Source of the DNA: Endomychus coccineus
Lineage: Eukaryota > Arthropoda > Insecta > Coleoptera > Endomychidae
DNA length: 64,000 bases
Assembly: GCA_958510875.1 (NCBI GenBank)
Contig: OY294068.1
Span: forward strand, 37,242,297-37,306,296
Direction: 5' to 3'
Shown here: positions 55,740-64,000 of the stretch, piece after piece
How positions within the stretch are numbered: the first letter of the stretch is position 1
Layout of the letters: each line of letters starts with the position of its first letter
Translations under genes and position numbers: made by a program
The notes under the pieces: model-generated
What the model saw: the letters and a program-made list of their open reading frames with translations, nothing else
Databases searched by the model: none
Told to the model about the DNA's origin: nothing

Positions 55740-58108
55740 CAGGGTGTCCTCGAACAGCGTGACCAAAATAAAACCGATGATTCTTTGATCTGAAAATAAT
55801 TTGATGAGCCTTTTTACTTTTGCCTCAAGTGTCTTGTTTAGCCGGTAGAGGGCTTCAAAGTTGCAAAAATACTTTTGTTTTTTCGGTATAACTTGAGAAC
55901 GTGATGAAGGACTTTTACAATATTTGGCAGATGAGTTATTGTCAATAATAGCCGTTTTTGAGAGCGAAGCAGAGAGCCTTAGAGACCATAGAAATGGCTT
56001 AAACTTGAGGATGTAACGGGAAAAGTGTCCAGAACTTTTTTGTGGTCAATGTAATTCACTCGATATTTCTTACGTGAATAGCTTATCTAATTTGAAAACT
56101 TTTTTTACTCTTAGAAAATTTTGATAAAATCAACGGATTAGCTTGAAAAAAATAATTTTCGAGTCTCTGCAATTTTGGCTTACTAATTTTACTTGATTAA
56201 AATACCTTAGTTGCCTTTGCTTTTCTAATGTCATTTTGGCATTTGGAGAATTTATTCTCAAAACTGTCAGTTTTTACTTTGCTTCCCGTTAAAAATTTTA
56301 TAAAATTATGACTCAAAATTTCACTAACACTTAAATGTTTAATATCTCGGTAAAACACGAATAATAAAAACAATAGAAATGGGGAAACGATGTGATTATT
56401 TAGGAAAAACAAATGCTAAATCAAAAGAAACAAGAAAACTTTTTGGGAAATCGCCAAGGCATCAATTGTTCGAAATGTTGCCCATTTTCCTGAATACACA
56501 AATTAATTCGTTTCAAGAAATTGAATTGAACTCTGGCTAGTACTTCAGGATCATTCTTCAATAAATCCGCTTCATGATTATTCGTTGCAACAATTCCTCC
56601 CGTGTGTTTACTGGAGCTGCATAAACTTTCGACTTCAAAGCGCCCCATAGAAAGAAGTCGCAGGGCGTCAAATCAGGGGAGCGGGCCGGCCAGTTCACTG
56701 GTGCATCGTGTCCTCTACCTATCCAGCGATCTGGATATTCCGCATTCAAATGTCGCCTCACAGCGAATGTGAAATGACGAGGTGCACCATCATGCATAAA
56801 CCAAAGGTCACGACGAATGTGTAAGGGCAAGTCTTCCAACAGTTCAGGTAGCCTTTGTTCCAAAAAGTTCAAGTAGTTCTCCCCGTTCAATCGATCGGGA
56901 ATAACGGTAGGACCAATAATAAAGTTATCCACAATTCCAACCCAAACATTTATTTTAGTTTGATTCAGAAAATGTGTAACTTCCGTTTCATGAGGATTTT
57001 TATCAGCATAGAAATGTTCATTATGGAGGTTAAAAATACCACATCTCGTGAAAGTAGCTTCGTCCGTGAACAGAATTCTTCTACAAAAATTGGGGTTTGC
57101 GTTTTGTCTTTGGACAATAAACCGACAGAAATCTAGCCGATGACCTGGATCCACGGCCAAGAAGTCTTGAACTGTTTTAATATGATAGGGATACAACAGT
57201 TCTTCTTTCAGTACATTATGAACTAATGATTTTGAGGCTCCAATACGAAGTCCCAAACGTCGTGTGCTTATCCTAGGTTCAGTTTCAACCGCTTCCAGTA
57301 TCTCTTCTTCGAGCTCTAACGTCCTTCTTGTCCGTCTGCGTCCAGTTTCTCTGCGATTTGCTTCAAATCTGCCAGTTTTGCGAAGTCGCCTCTCGATATT
57401 AGCAAAGGTTTGTCGATTTGGAATTCTGCAGTGCGGATATCTTTCCCTATAAACTTGTACACTTCTCTGGCCATTGCAACGACAAAGTCCATAAATCAAT
57501 AACATATCAACCATTTCAGTGTTGGTGAAATTTTGAGCCATAATTTTATAAAATATTTACGGAACGCAAAGTAAAAACTGACAGTTTTGAGAATAAATTC
57601 TCCAAATGTCAAAATGACATTAGAAAAGCAAAGGCAACTAAGGTATTTTAATCAAGTAAAATTAGTAAGCCAACATTGCAGAGACTCGAAAATTAATTTT
57701 TTCAAGCTAATCCCTTGATTTTATCAACATTTTCTAATGATAAGAAAAGTTTTCAAATTAGATAAGCTATTTACGTAAAAAATATCGAGTGAATTACATC
57801 GACCACAAAAAAGTTCTGGACACTTTTCCTGTTACATCCTCAAATTTGAGCAGATTCTATGGTCTCTAAGGCTCTGTGCTCCACTCTCAAAAACGGCTAT
57901 TATTGACAGTAACTCACCCGCCAAATATTGTGATAGTCCTTCATCACGTTCTCAAGTTATACCGAAAAAACAAAATTATTTTTGCAACTTTGAAGCCCTC
58001 TACCGGCTAATTAAGACACTTGAGGCAAAAGTAAAAGGGCTCATCAAATTTTTTTCGAATCAAAGAATCTTCGGTTTTATTTTAGCCACGCAGTTCGAGG
58101 ACTCCCTG
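55740..58108 (-). mobile_element. Mariner-superfamily element with 600-bp inverted arms
   Basis: The left end begins CAGGGTGTCCTCGAACAGCG and the right end, on the minus strand, begins CAGGGAGTCCTCGAACTGCG. TATA lies on both sides (55736-55739 and 58109-58112). Left arm 55740-56340 and right arm 57510-58108 are inverted copies throughout with scattered differences. They share blocks such as CTCTACCGGCTAA, GAACGTGATGAAGGAC, GGACACTTTTCC and ACTGTCAGTTTTTACTTTG. The transposase frame starts inside the right arm, so the left arm carries a copy of its first codons (MTQNFTNT, then stop) pointing inward. The element is nearly complete, with one frameshift in the gene. Confidence 0.88.
56421..57541 (-). 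pseudogene. Tc1/mariner-superfamily transposase, one frameshift
   Basis: From the ATG at 57541 the frame reads 327 residues. An N-terminal helix-turn-helix (to about residue 115) includes RRETGRRRTRRTLELEEEIL. The catalytic domain has Asp160 (LFTDEATF), Asp251 (FMHDGAPRHF) and a third Asp at 295 (PCDFFLWGALKSKVY), leaving 43 residues between the second and third. That is wider than the 34 of classical mariner and Tc1 elements. Near 56580 the frame shifts. The normal C-terminus continues in the next frame (ADLLKNDPEVLARVQ, then CIQENGQHFEQLMP) and ends at 56421. A single-base change therefore separates it from a full product of about 370 residues. The homologous relic at 9656-10570 is much older. 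Confidence 0.85.
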
Positions 58109-58112
58109 TATA

Positions 58113-58654
58113 AGCGATATAATGAAATATGATAAGAATCGATGGACAACTAATTGAGTTTTCATTAAAACGCATTGAATTTTATTATTTATTAGTGTGT
58201 AAGTTCATGAATACGGTGATAAAAATACGTCAATTTTTTTGGAAATTCAAATTAAACGTCCAAGATATTTTATATTTGAAATATTGTGATATTTGAAGAG
58301 ATCAATGACTAAAATAATTGTTATGTAAAAAAATATATTATTAAAGATTATCGTAATCTATTAAATGGAAAAAAAGTGTATTACAAATTTTTTTTTCAAA
58401 AATCCGTTCCCTCAAAATATTATCAATATTTTATTTAATCATATAAATTTTTGTATATTGAATGAATTTAAATTCGACAATTTTATGATACAATCAATTT
58501 CATCTATTAGAATATTCGTTTATCAATTCTTATCATATTTTATGATATCGATAATATATAAATGCATTGACTTCATCGTACAGCCAATTACATTTACTTC
58601 TTTTAAAACTTTTAAAATCATAATTTCATTCAAAACTGACTCAACTGTACGACA
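58113..58654. other. Non-coding stretch, nothing recognised
   Basis: Very AT-rich; frames such as 58365-58664 have low-complexity composition and are not credible genes. Confidence 0.4.
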
Positions 58655-58885
58655 GATAACCTAGACAGCTAGAACACCCTGGCCTCCAGGCATATTGTGG
58701 AATTTTTTCAATATCAGAATCGTGTTCAGCGATCTCGAAAACCTCCGAGTAAATATTTTGGTTCAATTTCCAAGTGAATTTCGAGAAAACCTCGTGGATG
58801 ACCCTCACAACCAGGACTTCCTGGTTCCAGATACATTATACGGTTTTTCTGAATTCATATTCAGCGATCTCAAAAACTCTTGAGT
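58655..58885 (-). repeat. Inverted copy of the 54.98-kb tandem unit
   Basis: Read on the minus strand it contains GAAAAACCGTATAATGTATC, GGAAGTCCTGGTTGTGAGGG, TTCTCGAAATTCACTTGG and CTGAACACGATTCTGATATT, in the same order as the unit starting at 54980. It lies on the far side of the mariner element in opposite orientation. Confidence 0.7.
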
Positions 58886-60327
58886 AACCAATTTGGGTGG
58901 ATTTTCACAATGTATTATCGAATAATGAATTTTTTTATTTGTTTCAAAAATTGCAAATGAAAAAATTTTCATTTTATTTTCGACGCAGAAATGCAGTTTC
59001 TCATTTGTATTAGATTTAAAAAGTGAGAAAATGGAGTAAATGCACCAAGGAATCTGATGCAAAAAATTGCTCCATCTTACTGCAAATGGACCTGAAATAT
59101 TATATTTCATCGACTAATCAGACATGTTTCGAACTTAAAAATTTTATTCAATATTAATATGCATGTTTCGAATGACGTACTCATGTTATAACTTTACAAT
59201 TCATAATTAATATCTATATTACAATTAGTTGCGTTGATAATTCGAATTTCTCTTGTGTCATTCAATGAGAATTAACCCAATCGATATGTCTGTTCACAAT
59301 GTAATGAAGTTATTAGTTATAAACAACTATGATACACCAGAAGCGCGAAATGTGATAAAGATCTGATCAAGTACCTCGGACTCCCCTACATTAAATAAAT
59401 GACAAATCCATAAAAATATTGTTCAATCTTCATCGTACATATTTTATGAATTAAGTCGTCTTTGGAATATAATTTCAAATGAGGAACGTTCCTCGTCCTA
59501 ATTGTGTGATCGTTCGTAGTACTTCTATCTAATATAGATGCTTTGATTGCATCTTAATGACATCATTGATTGTAAAATGGCGTGTAACGAATAAATTCAA
59601 TAAGATAAGCTCACAAGTAAAATAAAAATACGTTGTACTGGTTATGACCTGCAAATTCAGAATAGAGCTATTAACAAGTAATTTACAGAGCAATTTGTGG
59701 CAAATGACGTGTTTGTCATCTCTGAATTTTCAATCTTAAGATAAAGTCTCCTCAACTATGTAATAACGGTTCATTAACATAGTTCGATAAGTTCTGTGCA
59801 ATGCTGTCGCATGGAATGTTTCATCTTATTTGCAAACATCCTAAGTAAACTGTAATGTTAGCTTTAGTACTTTGTTACACGAACTCTCCATTGAGGTGAG
59901 ACTAATATGTATAGCCATTTGTGATATTAAAGCCTAGCGCCATAGTTCTTATGACGTTCCGCTTTGTCTGTTTATGTGTTCGCCAATCTCTCGGCGCTGT
60001 ATCGCCCAGGGTGATTATTCTGCAGTCTTCAAAATGCAACTTGATTTATGAATTCGAGATGATGCATTACGTTTATTTCGTCAATTTGTCTTATATTATC
60101 CAATTCATAAAGCTGATGGCTTCATAATCACAAGCTCATACATTATCAATCTATCATGATGATGGGACGGATTTATATAATTACTTTTTTCTCTCAGCAT
60201 GATGTATTTTGTCATGTCCGTATTGAATATACTATTTTCCTCACTAGTTGGCACTTATATACAATTCTGCCATTCCCTGATTAGGGAAGCATAGTTCTTA
60301 AGAAGAACTGGCTGAGAAGTGTAACAT

Positions 60328-60330
<3 letters not shown>
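58886..60330. other. Non-coding stretch, nothing recognised
   Basis: No coding motif, RNA gene or repeat recognised. Confidence 0.4.
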
Positions 60331-60397
<67 letters not shown>

Positions 60398-60413
60398 CTC
60401 TCTCTCTCTCTCT
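60331..60413. repeat. CT/AG dinucleotide microsatellite
   Basis: An almost pure CT run of about 83 bases, interrupted once by CATT at 60394-60397. Confidence 0.95.
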
Positions 60414-62324
60414 TTTTCTCTATGAACCTCCATAATCAATCCTTCACTTGAGGAATTTATATTATTCCTATTCACCAATATTCATTTACCTACAGCGTGG
60501 TCATTTAATTTAGAGAACCATGGCACGTTGGAGTTTGATTCAATCACTCTCTATTTCACAAGGCACTTTTGGATTTGAACACTAGAAGGTAAGTGGAGGG
60601 ATAAGCGCTAGTAGTAATCACAGAAACTCATACTCAACAACAATAAAATATTTGATAAACAACAATTGAAAGATAATGATAATAATAAAAAGAATGTCCA
60701 TGGTATTTAAAGATACTAAAAAAGAATATAAATAACTTTATTGATAATATTATAACATTACTAATAAGAATATTCTGAGAATGTAACCTAAAGCTTAATC
60801 AAATTACCTAGAGAATCTAAATTAACTAAACTAAAGAAATGAAACTAAAATTATTAAAATGATTTCCCAACTAAAATGAACCTAGGGAATCAAAAAGCTA
60901 ATAACTGATTGAATATAGTATTGACTTGAACTTGAATAAATGATTTGAGTGCAACTGAAACTCGAATTTTAGTGAAAATATCCTCTTACCCAAAACAGTT
61001 GAAATAATCTATAAAAAATAAACCAATTGAAAATGACAAGTGCCACATGATTATCCAAGCGACTAATCCCAGCTAGAATTTATAACTAAAGATTTTCCGC
61101 ATTTGGGTTGATATTTATAATGCCTTCTATTCTTCAAAAACCTAAACAAATCTAAAATTAGGGAAGGATCCCCGGATTGTTTAACCAATCAGTTCACTTA
61201 TAGTGATCCTGCTTTTAATTTTGTACCAATGATATCACTAGTAAATTTTGAAAAGCGTTCAAACCAGTAAGCAGTGAGATGGTTTATAATTCTTTTCCTC
61301 TCTCCTGAGGCTTCTCATTCAGAATATTCACGGTGTAGTATTCTAAACTTATCTGTCGTTCTATAAATATTACTAACTGATTCCCTTCTTCATTAATCAT
61401 TTCAACTATAATTAGGACTAGATTTAATTACGATTTTGATGATAAGATACTACGTACGTGCCGATTTATGTGTGGTACAATCTGATTGATCATGTAATTC
61501 ATAAGAGAAAGACATTTGAAACTTCCAGGAGCATCTGCAGGGGGTTAACATTAAAATTTATTATAGCTTAGCATTCGTTTTCCGTTCTATATTGGTTATC
61601 AATCTTGACAGATTCATGATTTCCTTTACAACAAGAAACTTTTGTCAAACTATTGAATACATCTCGATCATGCCAGCTATGGTATCATATCACCCTCCCT
61701 GAAACGGGTGTGAACTGATTTGTGTTCATTTTGGAAATTCTTTTACTATTTTTCACGATAATATTTGTTGTTGATACTGAACAGAAAACATCTGGCAACC
61801 CCTTTAAGTTGTCACTTTGCTTTGAGATATTTTAATTTCACATGAAATTTTAATTTTCTAAACATGATTTTGTTTTCTTAATATTGGAAATAACCTGTAC
61901 CAAACCCTCATTACGAAAGTACTGAAGATAATCAAGTGAATCGGGCTTACATGTAGTGATACAGAAGCTGCATAAGGACCGATCAGACTCTACATGTAAT
62001 GAAAATGGTTAGACGGTATAGCTTGACAGAATTTCAAGACACCTTCAAGTTTATTATATTGTATCTACACTATATCTGGAATTCAAAGTTCATTTATTCA
62101 TTTTAATTTACACCAATGCCCCAATCTGCTTCAAATCTTCACATATTCTATATGAAGTAAATGAGCATATGGCCATTAGAGGCAGTCCCTGGTTGATAAT
62201 TGTGATAATTAACATTCGAATGAAAAACTTGAGTATATTACTTATCAGATACCAGCTGTTTTCAGCAGGCTATCTTTCCACTTGGAGCAACTGAAGTACC
62301 AAAGCATCGTCGGAAAACGTCACT
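60414..62324. other. Non-coding stretch, nothing firmly recognised
   Basis: AT-rich, including A-rich sequence at 60640-61050. A CCAATCAG block at 61184 and AT-rich sequence recall the LTR-like region at 21-22 kb, but I could not define borders or a primer-binding site, so I do not call an LTR. Confidence 0.35.
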
Positions 62325-62478
62325 ATGCAACGTACGAGAGAGCTTCTGAATATTATGAATGACGACTACCCAGATCCCGAAGATATTTCATGGTTGGAAA
62401 ACGAGGAGATTCATTCCGATTGTATTCCTAACTTAGAAAATTGAAGGGATACCTGTGATTGAAGAGGTTCAAGAATGG
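62325..62478 (+). CDS. Unassigned short acidic frame with splice-donor context
   Basis: From the ATG at 62325, MQRTRELLNIMNDDYPDPED and ISWLENEEIHSDCIPNLEN run to a stop at 62442. In another frame IEGIPVIEEVQEW leads to the consensus donor GTAAGT at 62478. The acidic composition recalls N-termini of some DNA transposases (for example piggyBac), but nothing downstream supports this. It may be a decayed first exon. Confidence 0.25.
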
Positions 62479-62559
62479 TAAGTCGCAGTGGACAAGAGTC
62501 CACTCTTTTGTGTTCTAGCTGATGTCAGGTAATTTAAGATTTTTTTTATGTATGTATAG

Positions 62560-63640
62560 CGATGGCTCAATACAAGAACCTTGGTGTTTCCGCAGTCAGA
62601 GCTGAGACTTGGGCCTGACTGGAAGGAAGCTAGTGGCTCACATGTACAGCCGAAAGCCTGTTTTGTCTGCAAAGGTCTAGATGTGGCCTTGCTTCAAGAA
62701 TTCTTCAACAGAGACCTGGCAGAGGTCAGAGTTAGATATGAGAACTTAAGCAAAGAACGGAACGGAAAGCTAATGATGGCTTACCTTCACTTTCATCATG
62801 ACAGGGAGTCGCCTCCAGAGAAGTTGAGAACACTAGTGAGATACTGTAGAGAAGAGAACCTGCACCTTGGCATTGGCTAAGACGTGAATATACACTGTGT
62901 CGTGTCGGGTAGCAGCGACGACAATGGAAGGGGCCTGGAACTTTTCGAATTTCTAATAGAAGAGTACCTAGAGTTTCGGTTTAAGTTCTCAATTTATGTA
63001 AACGCAACACGAGAGCTAAGCTGTAGGAGTGGAGAGTTTCTGAGGAGCCCTAACTCTCGGATCATAGACTCATCACAGTCGAATTAGCAGACGTTGGAGT
63101 GACTGCAGCCCAATGGGACAAGAACCCTTCGAATACCTTGAGAAGGGCATGTGTCACATCTTCAAGTCAAGCTCGAGAGGCTCATGGGCAATTACGGCAC
63201 GACTAAAGACCTAGAGATTCCAGAGATAATTATAAGAAATGCCATAGTTGCCGCCTATGGGAGAAATTGTCCCCTCAAACGTGTCATCACTGGAGCGAAG
63301 ACCTCAAGTGGAGTACAAATTTGAGATGGTGTACGGGGGCAATGAGAGGGGTTCTTCAATAGAGCTGAGGAAGTCATGACCAGGGAGGCCTGGGATCGGC
63401 ACAAAATCAGACAGATGCAATATAAGGAACCCTTGAGAGAGAAGGCCACAAATAATTTCTTGGGAGAATCTCTGTTCTGAAACTGAGACCATCTCAGACG
63501 CGGCAAAACTGGCCAAGATACTGGCAGGCAACCGGCGAGGTAGTCTGCAGTTCTTGAAGAAACTAGTTATGAGCTACACTAAGTCCGCGGAAGAGACAGT
63601 TGAGCTGTCGATAATGGTGGTCTACAGGCTTAGCTTGCTA
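62560..63640 (+). pseudogene. LOA/Lian-like LINE 5' fragment (endonuclease to RT start)
   Basis: IQEPWCFRSQ near 62569 is the start of the endonuclease domain. DVALLQEFFNRDLAEVRVRY, LMMAYLHFHHDRESPPEKLR and LVRYCREENLHLGIG (62670-62880) follow. After one stop, DVNIHCVVSGSSDDNGRGLE and LFEFLIEEYLEF carry the DxN box (with SGSSD for the usual WGSSD). The terminal SDH box is not clear. Downstream, shifted frames resemble REAWDRHKIRQMQYKEPLRE and ISDAAKLAKILAGNRRGSL then YTKSAEETVELS (about 63370-63610), the linker before RT. The RT itself is absent, replaced by a tandem array. The clade resembles the RNase H fragment at 5.2-6.3 kb. Confidence 0.6.
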
Positions 63641-64000
63641 TAGACAAACGCTCGTAATTCTGCTCGTAGGCATACATCATAAATGACCTTCGTTACTGAA
63701 CAATTCCAAAATTACCTGTCATGACTGACATACGCTTCTATATCTGTTCGTAGGCTTACATTATAATTGACCGATCGATACTGGACAATTCCTAAATTAC
63801 CTGTTATAACTGACATGAGCTTCCAATTCTGTTCTTAGGCATAGATTATAAACGATCCTTCGAAATTGGACAATTTCAAAATTACCCGTCATAACTGACA
63901 TATGCTCGTAATTCTTGCAGGCATACATTATAAATGACCCTCCGATACTGAACAATTCCAAAATTACGTGTCATAACTGACGAACGCTTCTAATTCTGTT
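63641..64000. repeat. Tandem array, about 84-bp unit, running off the window
   Basis: Units begin near 63649, 63733, 63818, 63903 and 63985, 82-85 bases apart. Each contains GCT-TAATTCTG, AGGCATACATTATAAATGA, GATACTG-ACAATTCC and AAATTACCTGTCATAACTGA. It continues past the end of the window, so its full length is unknown. It begins where the LINE fragment loses similarity. Confidence 0.85.

Noticed and set aside
60560..61700. Second LTR-like region by analogy with 21.2-22.4 kb
   Set aside because: The CCAAT-like block is present, but TATA/initiator spacing and the primer-binding-site-like motif do not fit, and borders cannot be set.

Overview
The window is AT-rich animal nuclear DNA, almost certainly from an insect. 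A beetle is my guess, because of the abundance of short palindromic mariner-type elements ending in CAGGGTGTCC, but this is inference. There is no operon structure, no rRNA or CRISPR, and nearly every recognisable reading frame belongs to a mobile element, most of them broken by stops and frameshifts. I see no complete conserved host gene. The best host-gene candidates are a small two-exon frame at 36.3-36.6 kb and a C2H2 zinc-finger frame at 40.2-40.7 kb that a pogo element has split.

Layout. 1-9 kb: a decayed palindromic element, a LOA/Lian-like LINE fragment (+) meeting a Jockey-like LINE fragment (-) tail to tail near 6.3 kb. 9.1-11.1 kb: a mariner-superfamily element with long inverted repeats and a dead transposase. 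11.7-17 kb: a CR1-like LINE (-) with a 951-bp palindromic element cleanly inserted in it, a Penelope GIY-YIG fragment, and another LINE fragment (-). 18-19.2 kb: a foldback element, a short tandem array and an odd frame joining a basic N-terminus to part of an endonuclease domain. 20.3-24.8 kb: a 4.5-kb inverted-repeat structure enclosing LTR-like sequence and a nested hAT-like element with 8-bp target duplications. 25.3-37.2 kb: a tRNA-like SINE candidate, an R2-clade-like remnant, two Penelope-like elements and five copies of their terminal repeat, each holding a decayed hammerhead-ribozyme-like motif. One Penelope copy is split by a 2.2-kb insertion that carries a THAP-domain frame.

37.6-40.2 kb holds the best preserved element: a pogo-type DNA transposon with matching 25-bp termini, TA target duplication and a two-exon transposase of about 608 residues with all three catalytic Asp. 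40-51 kb is mostly non-coding, with a 91-bp x 4 tandem array and a Tigger-like transposase relic. 51-59 kb: a CR1-like RT fragment, a second copy of the palindromic element, a Penelope RT fragment, and a mariner-superfamily element whose inverted arms are about 600 bp long and include the transposase start codon, flanked by inverted copies of a tandem repeat. 60-64 kb: a TC microsatellite, a LOA-like LINE 5' half and an 84-bp tandem array running off the end.

The points most worth a second look are the long-arm mariner family with shared termini, the fossil hammerheads in the Penelope repeats, the intact pogo with internal terminus-like palindromes, and the THAP insertion inside the Penelope element. 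All identifications come from reading translated motifs by eye; no database search was possible.
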